A DNA stretch of 29,851 nucleotides, from the NCBI GenBank assembly GCA_964428805.1, contig CAYRZF010000020.1, positions 1 through 29,851 of the forward strand, in the 5' to 3' direction. Below, one piece after another: positions 6,396-14,932 of this stretch (positions are counted from its first letter, which is position 1; each line of letters starts with the position of its first letter). This stretch comes from CAYRZF01 sp964428805. GTDB taxonomy: Bacteria; Methylomirabilota; Methylomirabilia; Rokubacteriales; CSP1-6. Under the pieces are notes generated by a model. The model was not told the DNA's origin. It made no database searches and saw only the letters and a program-made list of their open reading frames with translations. The position numbers were made by a program, and so were the translations under genes.

Positions 6396-7774
6396 TCAGG
6401 GCCCTCGTGATTGCGGGCGTATCGAGCGGGGTCGGCAAAACCACGGTGACGCTCGGCCTCCTCGAGGCATTTCGCCGGCGCGGCCTCACGGTTCAGGCCT
6501 TCAAAGTCGGTCCGGACTTCATCGATCCAGGCCTGCACGCGCGGATCACCGGTCGTCCCTCCTACAACCTGGACGGCTGGATGTGCTCGCGCGAGAGCGT
6601 CGTGGCGACCGTCGCGCTTCAGGCCGCGGACGCCGACCTGGCTCTGGTCGAAGGCATGATGGGCTGCTTCGACGGCCTCGAGGCGAAGAGCGAGGATGGC
6701 TCCACCGCTCAGGTGGCCAAATGGCTCGGCGCCCCGGTCGTGCTCGTGGTGGACGCGGGAGCCATGGCGCGGAGCGCCGGGGCGGTGGTGCTCGGATTCG
6801 AGCGGTTTGACCCCGACCTGGACGTGGCCGCCGTGATCTTCAATCGGGTGGCGGGAGAGACCCATTTCCGATGGCTCTCGGAATCGTTGCAAGGCGCCTG
6901 CCGCGCGATTCCCATGGGGTTTGTCCCCGCGCGCCCCTCGCTGACCCTGCCGGAGCGTCACCTCGGCTTGGTGACCGCTGCCGAGGGGGTCCTCACGCGG
7001 GAGTTACTGGATGCGCTGGTCGGCGCCGTCGAGGAGTCGGTGGATCTCGATCGCCTCCTCGCTCTGGCCAGGAGCCGGGTTCGTCCCGCTCCTCGTAGCC
7101 CGAGGGCCTCCGGCCTCGCTTCGCCTCGTCGGCCCGAGGTCCGCATCGGCGTGGCCAGAGACGAAGCCTTTCAGTTCTACTATCCGGCCAACCTGGATCA
7201 CCTCCGGGAGAACGGCGCCGAGCTGGTGTTTCTCAGTCTCCTTCGCGACGCGGACCTCCCCGACGTGGACGGCCTCTACGTGGGCGGCGGGTACCCCGAG
7301 GTTCACGCCCGAGACCTGGCGACGAATCGAGCGATGCTCAAAGCGGTCAGAGCATTCGCCGACTCGGGTCGGCCCGTGTACGCGGAATGCGGGGGGCTCA
7401 TGTACCTGGCGGAGGCCCTCGAGGATGAGGCCGGAGAGCTCCATCCGATGGTGGGCCTCCTCCCCACGACCGTCAGGATGAAGCCTAAGCGGCTGACACT
7501 GAACTATGTCGAGGTCGAAGTCGTCAGGCAGACGCCGCTGGCCCCTGAGGGAACCATCGTGCGGGGCCACGAATTTCACGCCTCTCGGATCGACCCGGTG
7601 CCGGCGTGGGTTCCGCGAGCGTACACCGTGCTGACGAGGGGAGGAGAAACCTCCCCTCCTGAGGGCTACCTGATCGGGAACGCCCTCATGAGTTACGTTC
7701 ACCTGCACTTCGAATCGAATCCCCGGGTCGCCGAGCATCTGGTGGCGAGCTGCCGGGCGGGGCGGAACCGGTGA
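6392..7774 (+). CDS. cbiA: Cobyrinate a,c-diamide synthase (CbiA/CobB)
   Basis: A 460-residue ATP- and glutamine-dependent amidotransferase that amidates the a and c side chains of cobyrinic (or hydrogenobyrinic) acid. The N-terminal dethiobiotin-synthetase-like domain has the P-loop GVSSGVGKTT (residues 9-18) and KVGPDFIDPG. The C-terminal class-I-type glutaminase domain has the nucleophile in YAECGGLMYL (C333), followed by the HEFHASR motif and a late H437/H439 pair in YVHLHFESN. The start is GTG at 6392, overlapping the cobT stop (GTGA). It is a corrin-ring enzyme, so its presence in an otherwise salvage-type operon is notable: it may amidate acid products released by CbiZ or CbiA-level precursors, or be a relic of full synthesis (inference). 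Confidence 0.93.
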   Translation: MIRALVIAGVSSGVGKTTVTLGLLEAFRRRGLTVQAFKVGPDFIDPGLHARITGRPSYNLDGWMCSRESVVATVALQAADADLALVEGMMGCFDGLEAKSEDGSTAQVAKWLGAPVVLVVDAGAMARSAGAVVLGFERFDPDLDVAAVIFNRVAGETHFRWLSESLQGACRAIPMGFVPARPSLTLPERHLGLVTAAEGVLTRELLDALVGAVEESVDLDRLLALARSRVRPAPRSPRASGLASPRRPEVRIGVARDEAFQFYYPANLDHLRENGAELVFLSLLRDADLPDVDGLYVGGGYPEVHARDLATNRAMLKAVRAFADSGRPVYAECGGLMYLAEALEDEAGELHPMVGLLPTTVRMKPKRLTLNYVEVEVVRQTPLAPEGTIVRGHEFHASRIDPVPAWVPRAYTVLTRGGETSPPEGYLIGNALMSYVHLHFESNPRVAEHLVASCRAGRNR

Positions 7775-8622
7775 GGCGCTTCGGAGCGTTCCTGGCGTGC
7801 CTCTTGCTCCTGGTCGGGGCTAGCCACGGGGGAGATCTGGCGCACTCCGCCCGGCCACAGCGGATCGTCTCCCTCGTGCCGAGCGCCACGGAAATCATAT
7901 ATGCGCTGGGGGGACAGGAGCGGCTCGTCGGGGTCACCGACTTCTGCGATTGGCCGCCGCAGGTGCGGGAGAAGCCCCGTGTGGGGGGAATGGTGGCGCC
8001 GAATTTGGAAATCATCGTGGCGCTCCGTCCCGACCTGGTCGTGGCGACGAGTGAGGGCAACAGCCAGGAGACCTTCGAACAGTTGAAGCGGCTCAACATC
8101 CCGGTCTTCGCGGTGAATCCTCATCGGCTTTCCGACGTCATGACGGTGATCGCGCAACTCGGCGAGCTGACCGGCCGTCAGTCAGCCGTCGGCCCCCTCG
8201 TCGAAAGCCTGGTGCGCCGGGTGCACACCGTCGAGAGAGCTGTCAGGCCGTACCCGCGGCCGAAGGTGCTCTACGTGCTCTGGCCCGAGCCGCTGATTGT
8301 ACCGGGGCGCGAGGGGTTGATCACCGAGCTGATCGAGCTGGCCGGGGGGGCGAGTGTCACGGCCCAGGAGTCGGCCTCCTATCCTCGCTTCAGCCTGGAG
8401 GCCGTTGCGGCGCGCTCCCCCGAGGTCATCATCCTGGCGCGTCACGGCGGGCACGGTACCCCACTCGCCCGCGCGCCGTGGGAGCGTCTCACCACCCTCC
8501 CGGCGGTTCAGGCAGGGCGTGTGTCCTCCGTGGACGGGGCCTACCTGCATCGCTACGGGCCGCGGGTGGTGGATGGGCTCGAGATGCTGGCCCGGATTAT
8601 TCACCCCGAGGCGTTCCGATGA
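7771..8622 (+). CDS. btuF: Corrinoid ABC transporter substrate-binding protein
   Basis: A 283-residue periplasmic binding protein of the BtuF/FepB class. A Sec signal peptide occupies about residues 1-20 (MRRF, then a leucine-rich core). The mature part begins RIVSLVPSATEIIYALGG and has the BtuF-like FCDWPP segment, PDLVVAT, VLYVLWPEPL and a C-terminal YGPRVVDGLEMLARIIHPE helix. Two lobes joined by a long helix are expected. The start is GTG at 7771, overlapping the preceding stop. It would collect cobalamin or cobinamide delivered by BtuB and pass it to BtuC, encoded next with an ATGA overlap. The B12 assignment rests on FCDWPP and the operon; siderophore binding is unlikely here. Confidence 0.9.
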   Translation: MRRFGAFLACLLLLVGASHGGDLAHSARPQRIVSLVPSATEIIYALGGQERLVGVTDFCDWPPQVREKPRVGGMVAPNLEIIVALRPDLVVATSEGNSQETFEQLKRLNIPVFAVNPHRLSDVMTVIAQLGELTGRQSAVGPLVESLVRRVHTVERAVRPYPRPKVLYVLWPEPLIVPGREGLITELIELAGGASVTAQESASYPRFSLEAVAARSPEVIILARHGGHGTPLARAPWERLTTLPAVQAGRVSSVDGAYLHRYGPRVVDGLEMLARIIHPEAFR

Positions 8623-9632
8623 CCGGCCCTCGACGCCTCGCGTTCACGCTCTCGGTGCTGGGAGCGGCGCTTTTCACCGCCGCAGCGGGAGCGCTCCTCG
8701 TCGGGAGCGCGCCGATCTCCCCCCGGGCGATCCTCGCGGTGCTGGCCGGCACGAAGGCAGAGGGGATCGAAGCGGTCGTGGTGCTCAATCTTCGCCTGCC
8801 GCGCATCGTGGTGGCGACCCTGGCCGGCGGCACCCTCGCCGTCGCCGGGGTAGCGTTTCAGGCCCTCACGCGCAATCCCCTGGCCGATCCGGCGATCCTG
8901 GGGGTCGCGAGCGGCGCGGCCTTCGGCGTCGTCCTCGCCCAGCTCTTCGGATTGGGATCGAGTTTCGTCGCCATCCTCGGCCTCTCAGCGTTCGCGTTCG
9001 CCGGTGCCCTGGTGGCGGCCGGGGGCGTGTACTTGATCGCCGCCACCGATGGCCGCTTGCCGATCCAGACACTGCTTCTGACGGGGGTGATCGTGGGGCT
9101 CTTCTTCTCCTCGGCGATCACCGTCGTCATCTCGGTGGTGGATTTCAACCGCCTCGGGGGCGTCATCCACTGGCTCCTGGGCAACCTGAGCCCGATCTCC
9201 GGCGGCTCCCTGGCCGTCTTCGCGGGGCTTTCCGCCGTGGGGGTGTGGATGGTGCTCGGCCGCGCTCGCCAGTTGAACCTGCTGGCGCTCGGGGAGGAGT
9301 CGGCGCTCCAGCTCGGCGTGGATAGCGAACGGTTGAAGCGGCGGATCTTTCTGGGCGCCTCGCTCCTGACCTCTTCCGTGGTTGCCTTCGCCGGTCCCAT
9401 CGGCTTCGTCGGGCTGATCGTTCCCCACATGCTGCGGGGAGTGCTGGGCCCGGACAACCGTCTGCTCATCCCCGCGGGGGTCCTGGCCGGTGGTCTCTTT
9501 CTCCTGCTGGCGGACACGCTGGCGCGCACGGTGGTGGCGCCGGCCGAGCTTTCGGTGGGTGTCATCACTGCCTTTTGCGGCGCCCCGTTCTTCGTCTATC
9601 TCCTGCGCACCCAGTACCGGGGGATGCCGTGA
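8619..9632 (+). CDS. btuC: Corrinoid ABC transporter permease
   Basis: A 337-residue polytopic inner-membrane permease of the FecCD/BtuC family, with about nine to ten hydrophobic segments. Landmarks are LRLPRIVVATLAGGTLAVAGVAFQALTRNPLADPAILGVASGAAFG near residues 57-105 (in several pieces), the cytoplasmic coupling region with LGVDSERLKRRIF, and GFVGLIVPHMLRGVLGPDNRLLIPA, which is highly conserved in the family. The ATG at 8619 overlaps the btuF stop (ATGA), and its own stop overlaps the GTG start of the ATPase gene. It forms the translocation path of the BtuCDF importer. Confidence 0.94.
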   Translation: MTGPRRLAFTLSVLGAALFTAAAGALLVGSAPISPRAILAVLAGTKAEGIEAVVVLNLRLPRIVVATLAGGTLAVAGVAFQALTRNPLADPAILGVASGAAFGVVLAQLFGLGSSFVAILGLSAFAFAGALVAAGGVYLIAATDGRLPIQTLLLTGVIVGLFFSSAITVVISVVDFNRLGGVIHWLLGNLSPISGGSLAVFAGLSAVGVWMVLGRARQLNLLALGEESALQLGVDSERLKRRIFLGASLLTSSVVAFAGPIGFVGLIVPHMLRGVLGPDNRLLIPAGVLAGGLFLLLADTLARTVVAPAELSVGVITAFCGAPFFVYLLRTQYRGMP

Positions 9633-10635
9633 CGCCTCTGGTCGAGTTCCGAAGCGTGGACGTCGCGTACCCCAGCTCCGAAAGGCGCCGGGCGTCGCCC
9701 TTCAGGCTCTCGGGCCTGTCGTTTGCGATCGCCCCCGGGGAAATCCTCGGTGTCGTCGGGCCCAACAGCGCGGGCAAGACGACGCTGATCCGCGTCCTCA
9801 CCAAAGTGCTGGAGCCCGCCGCCGGGGAGATCTTTCTGGAGGGCAAGCTGCTCCAGACTCTGACTCGCTGGGAGCTGGCGCGGCAGGTGGCCGTGGTGCC
9901 CCAGGAGACGCCGCCGTTCCCGCACAGCGTCGAGCAGCTCGTCCTGATGGGGCGCTACCCTCATGCTCCGGGCCGCTTCTTCGAACGCCCGGAGGATCTC
10001 GCGGTCGCCCGTGAGGCCATGGCGACGACCGGGGTGCTGGACCTGGCCCCCGTCGCGCTCGAGAGTCTGAGCGGCGGCGAGCGTCAGCGCGCGATTCTGG
10101 CCCGGGCTCTTGCCCAGGAACCTCGCCTCCTGATTCTCGACGAACCCACGGCGCACCTGGACTTGCGCTATCAGGCCGAGGTTGCCGGGCTCCTCCGGAG
10201 CTTGAACCGGGAGCGGGGGATGACCATTCTGCTGGTCTCCCATGACCTCAACCTGGCGGCGGAGCTGTCGGATCGCCTGCTCCTCCTGGCCGATGGCCGC
10301 ATCGCGCGTCTCGGACCACCGGAGCAGGTCCTCGAGGAATCCGTTCTGGCGGCGGTGTACGGCTGTCCGGTGAGCATCGAGAAGAGCCCCGGCAGCGGCC
10401 GGCTCATNNNNNNNNNNNNNNNNNNNNNNNNNNNNNNNNNNNNNNNNNNNNNNNNNNNNNNNNNNNNNNNNNNNNNNNNNNNNNNNNNNNNNNNNNNNNN
10501 NNNNNNNCGGTGTACGGCTGTCCGGTGAGCATCGAGAAGAGCCCCGGCAGCGGCCGGCTCATCGTTCACGTGGCCTGGGACTCTTGGCGCATGGATGATG
10601 CGGCCAACCGCCGGGCGCGCCCCGATGGCAAATGA
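9629..10635 (+). CDS. btuD: Corrinoid ABC transporter ATPase (interrupted by a false assembly gap)
   Basis: A nucleotide-binding subunit of the BtuCDF importer. Walker A is GPNSAGKTT, the Q-loop is in VVPQETPPFP, the signature is LSGGERQRAILARAL, Walker B is LLILDEPTAHLD, and the switch histidine is in LLVSHDLNLA. The frame runs into 100 Ns at 10408-10507. Removing the Ns and one copy of the flanking 55-base duplicate (155 bases) gives a continuous 283-residue protein ending ...DDAANRRARPDGK at the TGA 10633-10635. The GTG at 9629 is chosen because it overlaps the btuC stop and follows a G-rich ribosome binding site; an in-frame ATG at 9575 would add 18 residues inside btuC. Confidence 0.9.
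10408..10507. other. Assembly gap of 100 Ns, probably false
   Basis: The 55 bases at 10353-10407 are repeated exactly at 10508-10562. Collapsing 155 bases leaves btuD in frame, so nothing is likely to be missing. It is the same artefact as at 2686-2785. Confidence 0.9.
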
Positions 10636-10667
10636 CAAGGAGGTGAGAGGCGTCAGGGAGGTGTGAT

Positions 10668-10862
10668 CCAAGGTTTCGCCCCGGGTCCAGGGAAGCTGGT
10701 GAGGCTCAGCTCGAGCCGAGGCCGGCACGGTCCCGCCACTGTAAGTGGAGAGCGGCGTCCAGATCCGATACCACGGAGCCACTGTCCGCGCTAGCGCGGA
10801 TGGGAAGGCAGGGCGCCCGCGACGATCCACGAGTCAGGAGACCTATCCGGGGCGGTGGTGTC
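10668..10862 (+). promoter_or_regulatory. Cobalamin riboswitch 2 (upstream of btuB)
   Basis: A second full cobalamin-riboswitch core lies in the 257 bases between btuD and btuB: CCAGGGAA at 10687-10694, GGTGAGGCTC following, CCGCCACTGTAAG at about 10733-10745, a GATGGGAAGGCAGGG segment at 10799-10813 and the B12 box GAGTCAGGAGACC at 10831-10843. CGCCCCGG (10677-10684) pairs perfectly with CCGGGGCG (10847-10854) to close the structure. No convincing promoter precedes it, so it may act on read-through transcript from cobU-btuD as well as on any local start. Confidence 0.95.
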
Positions 10863-10865
10863 TAA

Positions 10866-10885
10866 CCCTTTCGAGGCAAAAGGAG
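10866..10885 (+). promoter_or_regulatory. Hairpin that can cover the btuB ribosome binding site
   Basis: CCTTT at 10867-10871 can pair with AAAGG at 10879-10883, part of the btuB Shine-Dalgarno AAAGGAG at 10879-10885. It lies directly after riboswitch 2, which suggests translational control of btuB. The stem is only five pairs, so this is tentative. Confidence 0.4.
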
Positions 10886-10892
10886 TGGGGCA

Positions 10893-12791
10893 ATGGCCCG
10901 AGTTCGATGGATTGCGCTTCTGGTGGTGCTGATGCCGGCTGTTGTCGTGTATGCCCAGGAAGTCAAGAAGCTCGAGCCCCTGGTCGTGACCGCCACAATG
11001 GTGGAAACTCCTCAGGAGCGCCTCGACGCCGCGGTGACCGTGATCACCGGGGAAGAGCTGGAAAGCCATCACTACGAGACTGTCGGCGACGCGCTTCGCC
11101 AGGGTGCGGGCGTCGAGGTCCAGCGGTCAGGCGGTCCCGGGAAGCTCACCACGATAAGAATCCGGGGCGCGAGCAGCGGCCAGGTCCTGGTGCTGATCGA
11201 TGGTGTGCGGATGAACAGCCCGACGGCGGGGAACTTTGACTTCTCGGACGTCTCGATCGATCAGATCGAGCGGATCGAGATCGTGCGCGGGCCACAATCG
11301 ACGATCTACGGCGCCGATGCGATCGGCGGCGTGGTGAACATCATCACCAAGCGCGGGCGGGGAGCCTTCTCGGCGACGGCCTCGAGCGAGGCCGGCAACT
11401 ACGACGCGCTCCGGGAGCGCTTCGGCTTTGGCGGCAGTTACAAGGTCTTCGATTACCAGATTTCGGGCTCGTGGTTCGAGAGCAACGGCCAGTTCAGGAA
11501 CGACGGCTCCGAGCAGCGGGCCGTGACGGGCCGCGTGGGGCTGACCCTCCCGGCGAACGGCTACCTCTCGCTCAGCACGCGCTACAACCTGACTAAGACC
11601 GATCTGCCCATTGACGCAACCATCCCGACGAGCCCGTTCTTCCTCCTCGATCCTGACAGCAAGCAGCAGAGCGAGACGACGACGCTGAGCCTTCAGTGGG
11701 AGCAGAAACCGGTGAGCTGGTACGGGCTCCGCGTGCGGGTCGGCCAGTTCTGGAACACGTTCGGCTTCCAGGATCCCTTCACTGCCGGCGATGTCGCCGC
11801 CGGCAACTTCGACACAGTCTCCATAGTCTCGCAGATCGATACCCAGCGGCGGGAGGTCGAGCTGCTCAACCATTTCCACGCCGGCAAGTGGACCACGCTG
11901 TCCTTGGGACTCGAGCAGCGAAGTGAATTCGGGCGCAGTCGCTCCGACATTGGCGGAATTCCCAGCCGCTTCTCGAAGGAAATCAACACGTTTTCGGTCT
12001 TCCTTCAGGACGAGCTACGGCTGTTCGACCGGCTCTTCCTCTCGGGCGGTCGCCGCTACGAGGACAACGACGTGTTCGGCAGCGTGACGACCCACCGTGC
12101 GGGCATCGTCCTGCTCGTGAAGGAAACGGATTCCAAGCTGCGCGCAAGCTGGGGCGAGGGATTCCGGGCCCCCACGATCAACGACCTCTTCTTCCCGGGC
12201 TTCGGCAACCCCGACCTCAAGCCAGAACGGAGCGAGAGCTGGGACGCCGGGGTCGAGCAGAAGCTCTGGAAGAACCGCATCCGCCTCGGGGCGACCTACT
12301 TCGAGAACAAGTTCAGCGACCTCATCCAGTTCAGGCTCGTGGGAAGCCAGTTTCTCCCTGAGAACGTCGCTAAGGCCTGGACGGAAGGGGTCGAGTTCAC
12401 CTCGGCGACCGACGTGCTCGACACCCTGCTCTTGACGGCGAACTACACCTACACGAACACCAAGGATCTCACCACGAAGCAGCCCCTCCGGCGTATTGCG
12501 CCTCACGTGTATAACTTCGGCGTCACCTGGGACCCGCTCCGCGCGCTGAGCCTCTTCACGCAGGTCAACGTGGTGTCGAGCCAGTTCGAAGCCGAGGGCT
12601 TCCCGCGAAACCCCGGCTACCACCGGATCGACGTCGGCGGGACCTACCGCATCGCCGAGAAACGAGGGCCGTTCCCGGCGCTCGAGCTCACGGCGCGGAT
12701 CAACAACGTGACGGACGCGAGGATCTTCGAGGCGTTCGGTTTCCGGAATTTGGGGATCAACGCCCTGGCGGGACTCCAGGCGAGGTACTGA
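10893..12791 (+). CDS. btuB: TonB-dependent corrinoid receptor
   Basis: A 632-residue outer-membrane receptor. A signal peptide ends at about VYA (residue 21). The TonB box is in LEPLVVTAT (residues 27-35). The plug domain follows with VITGEELESH, TTIRIRGASSGQVLVLIDGVRMNSP, IERIEIVRGPQSTIYGADAIGGVVNI, then a long beta-barrel with the conserved GEGFRAPTINDLFFPGFGNPDLKPERS segment and a C-terminal beta signal ending in QARY. The size and plug are BtuB-like rather than FepA-like. The ATG follows AAAGGAG. Control by riboswitch 2 and position before bluB, cbiZ and tonB support a cobalamin or cobinamide ligand. One base separates its stop from bluB. Confidence 0.93.
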   Translation: MARVRWIALLVVLMPAVVVYAQEVKKLEPLVVTATMVETPQERLDAAVTVITGEELESHHYETVGDALRQGAGVEVQRSGGPGKLTTIRIRGASSGQVLVLIDGVRMNSPTAGNFDFSDVSIDQIERIEIVRGPQSTIYGADAIGGVVNIITKRGRGAFSATASSEAGNYDALRERFGFGGSYKVFDYQISGSWFESNGQFRNDGSEQRAVTGRVGLTLPANGYLSLSTRYNLTKTDLPIDATIPTSPFFLLDPDSKQQSETTTLSLQWEQKPVSWYGLRVRVGQFWNTFGFQDPFTAGDVAAGNFDTVSIVSQIDTQRREVELLNHFHAGKWTTLSLGLEQRSEFGRSRSDIGGIPSRFSKEINTFSVFLQDELRLFDRLFLSGGRRYEDNDVFGSVTTHRAGIVLLVKETDSKLRASWGEGFRAPTINDLFFPGFGNPDLKPERSESWDAGVEQKLWKNRIRLGATYFENKFSDLIQFRLVGSQFLPENVAKAWTEGVEFTSATDVLDTLLLTANYTYTNTKDLTTKQPLRRIAPHVYNFGVTWDPLRALSLFTQVNVVSSQFEAEGFPRNPGYHRIDVGGTYRIAEKRGPFPALELTARINNVTDARIFEAFGFRNLGINALAGLQARY

Positions 12792-12792
12792 G

Positions 12793-13482
12793 ATGAGCGA
12801 CTTTACCGAGGCCGAACGTACCGCGGTGTACAAGGCGATCGCCCTTCGACGGGACATCCGGCGGCAGTTCAAGCCCACGCCGATTCCGTCCGGGGTTCTC
12901 GTGCGCCTCCTTGCCGCTGCCCATCAGGCCGGCTCGGTGGGATTCATGCAGCCGTGGGATTTCGTCGTGGTCCGTGATCCCGAGATCCGGCGCCAGGTTC
13001 TGGAGAGCTTTCTTCGAGAGCGCGATCGCGCCGCGCGCTTCTATGAGGGCGCGCGCCGCGAGCTGTTCCTCTCGCTCAAGCTCGAGGGGATCATGGAGTC
13101 CGCCGTCAACATCTGCGTCACCTGCGACCGTAGCCGGGGCGGTCCCCACGTGCTCGGCCGGAGCACGATCCTCGACACCGACCTCTACAGCACCTGCTGT
13201 GCGATCCAGAATCTCTGGCTCGCGGCCCGGGCCGAGGGGATCGGGGTGGGGTGGGTGAGCATTCTCGACCCGAAGGTGCTCGGCGCGCTCCTCGGGCTCC
13301 CGGACTCTGTCGTTCCCGTCGCCTACCTCTGCGTGGGGTACGTTGACGCGTTTCCGGAGGAGCCCGAGCTTCAGCGGGTGGCATGGCGCCGGCGGCTTCC
13401 GCTCGCTGACCTGGTGCATCTGGACCGGTGGGGGAGTCGTATGGACTCCGATTTATCGGACCTGCTCCAGGAGGGGAGATGA
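12793..13482 (+). CDS. bluB: 5,6-dimethylbenzimidazole synthase
   Basis: A 229-residue flavin destructase of the nitroreductase fold that cleaves reduced FMN with oxygen to make 5,6-dimethylbenzimidazole, the lower ligand of cobalamin. RRDIR at residues 19-23 carries the Arg and Asp pair known to matter in BluB (R30 and D32 in the Sinorhizobium enzyme). SVGFMQPWDF at 48-57 is the BluB lid signature, and STILDTDLYSTCCAIQNLW with GVGWVSIL completes the family pattern and distinguishes it from ordinary nitroreductases. Oxygen is a substrate, so the organism must meet oxygen. It feeds CobT in the same operon. The final codons overlap the cbiZ start (ATGA). Confidence 0.95.
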   Translation: MSDFTEAERTAVYKAIALRRDIRRQFKPTPIPSGVLVRLLAAAHQAGSVGFMQPWDFVVVRDPEIRRQVLESFLRERDRAARFYEGARRELFLSLKLEGIMESAVNICVTCDRSRGGPHVLGRSTILDTDLYSTCCAIQNLWLAARAEGIGVGWVSILDPKVLGALLGLPDSVVPVAYLCVGYVDAFPEEPELQRVAWRRRLPLADLVHLDRWGSRMDSDLSDLLQEGR

Positions 13483-14132
13483 TCGAGGGAGTCGAAATCG
13501 GGGTGGATCGCGAGGCCGTCGTGGTGAGAGCCCGTTCGCCGCTTCGCGTGGTCTCTTCGGCGGCGATGGGCGGCGGGATCGGCGAGGTCCGCGCCATCGT
13601 GAATCTCCACGTCCCCAAGAACCATCCGTGCGCCAACCCGGAGGCGGACGTGGCCCGCTTCTGCCGCGCGCGCGGGATTCCGGCGCCGTACGTCGGGCTG
13701 CTGACCTCCGCGTGGACCGAAAAGGCCGAGCTCTCGATAGAAGCGACCCACGGGATCACGGTCCTGGCGGTGGTCACGGTGGGCCTCGGCAACCCGGTGG
13801 CCGCGGGAGTGAGCCCTGTCGCAGTTCCGCGTTCCTCCACGATCAACACCATCGTGGTGATCGATGGCAATCCGGAGCCGGGCGCCCTGGTGAACGCTGT
13901 GATCACCGCCACCGAAGCCAAAATCCTGGCGCTGGCCGAGGCCAGAATTCGATCGCCTGAGGGCGGGCCGGCCAGCGGCACTTCTACTGATGCCGTGGTG
14001 ATCGCCGCCACCGGTCGCGGTCGCGCATGTCGCTTCGGCGGGCCGGCCAGCGAGCTGGGCTGGCTCATCGCCCGGACCGTCGGAGTGGCGATGCGGGCGG
14101 GGATTCATCGGTGGAAGGCAGAGAACGAATGA
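13479..14132 (+). CDS. cbiZ: Adenosylcobinamide amidohydrolase
   Basis: A 217-residue protein of the CbiZ family, which cuts the aminopropanol side chain from adenosylcobinamide (archaea) or adenosyl-pseudocobalamin (Rhodobacter-type CbiZ), giving adenosylcobyric acid that can be rebuilt with a different lower ligand. Visible motifs are SSAAMGGGIGEVRAIVNLHVPKN near the N-terminus (in parts), LLTSAWTEKA, VTVGLGNPVAAG and the very characteristic GTSTDAVVIAATGRG near residue 165. It has no signal peptide and so is cytoplasmic. The ATG at 13479 overlaps the bluB stop and follows GGAGGGGAG. With BluB, CobT, CbiB and CobU it makes a coherent corrinoid remodelling path. Confidence 0.93.
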   Translation: MIEGVEIGVDREAVVVRARSPLRVVSSAAMGGGIGEVRAIVNLHVPKNHPCANPEADVARFCRARGIPAPYVGLLTSAWTEKAELSIEATHGITVLAVVTVGLGNPVAAGVSPVAVPRSSTINTIVVIDGNPEPGALVNAVITATEAKILALAEARIRSPEGGPASGTSTDAVVIAATGRGRACRFGGPASELGWLIARTVGVAMRAGIHRWKAENE

Positions 14133-14932
14133 AGGGCAGACGGTCGTTTCTGAGCCTCTCGGGCTCGCTTCTCCTCCACGGCGTGGCAGTGCTAGGGGCC
14201 CTGGCGCTGGCCTCACACGAATCCGCCCCCGGGGCGCTCATGGTCGAGCTCGGCGAGGCGATACGGGTCGGGGATGCCGCCTTGCCGTCGGGTCCGTCCG
14301 GCGTGAATTCACGGCCGGCTCGGGTCCTTCAACCCAAGCCGCGGGCGGTCCGTTCGGCGCCAGCGCCGACAGCCGAGCGTGGGTGGGCGCCTGAGCCGAT
14401 CTCTCAGCCCGAGCCTTCACCCGGGCCGTCAGCCGCTCCCCTTCAGCCCCCGGTTGGCGCCTCGGCCGCCCCTCAACCCTCCGTGTCCCAATGGACGGAT
14501 GAAGGATCTTTCCAGAAATCCATCGGTGGTGGGACCCCAGGTGGGGGACCCCTCGCGATGCTGGTGCCGTCCGGACAGGCAGGAGGGGGGGGAGCAGAAC
14601 GTGCGGCGGCGGTCGGGTCTGGTGGAGGCAACGCGGGGATTCCCGCCGAGTTCGGCCCGTACTTGGTCCGCTTCAGGCAACGGATCCAGGAGGCGCTGAA
14701 TTACCCTCCAACGGCACGCCGGCGCGGTCTCGGAGGGACCGTGCAGTTGGAGATCGATCTTCTCCCGACCGGTAAGGTGGCCTCTGTCGTCATCCTGAGT
14801 TCCTCATCCCACGCGGTGCTCGATGAGGCCGCGCTCGATACGCTGAGGCGGCTCTCGCCGGATCCTTTTCCCGCGGGGCTGCCCTCGCGGCTGCTGAGAA
14901 TCCGTTTGCCGATCGTCTTCGAACTCCGGTGA
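14129..14932 (+). CDS. tonB: TonB-like energy transducer
   Basis: A 267-residue protein with the TonB layout: a short cytoplasmic basic N-terminus, one hydrophobic helix at about residues 9-29, a proline-rich periplasmic spacer (many PxP and EP pairs, residues 50-115), then a glycine-rich stretch, and a C-terminal TonB domain from about residue 180. The domain has YPPTARRRGLGGTVQLEIDLLPTGKV, SSSHAVLDEAALDTLRRL and a final LRIRLPIVFELR strand. It should couple the inner-membrane proton gradient to BtuB. No exbB or exbD lies in the window, so it must borrow a partner motor encoded elsewhere. It overlaps cbiZ by ATGA, indicating co-transcription with btuB and a dedicated role (inference). Confidence 0.88.
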   Translation: MKGRRSFLSLSGSLLLHGVAVLGALALASHESAPGALMVELGEAIRVGDAALPSGPSGVNSRPARVLQPKPRAVRSAPAPTAERGWAPEPISQPEPSPGPSAAPLQPPVGASAAPQPSVSQWTDEGSFQKSIGGGTPGGGPLAMLVPSGQAGGGGAERAAAVGSGGGNAGIPAEFGPYLVRFRQRIQEALNYPPTARRRGLGGTVQLEIDLLPTGKVASVVILSSSSHAVLDEAALDTLRRLSPDPFPAGLPSRLLRIRLPIVFELR

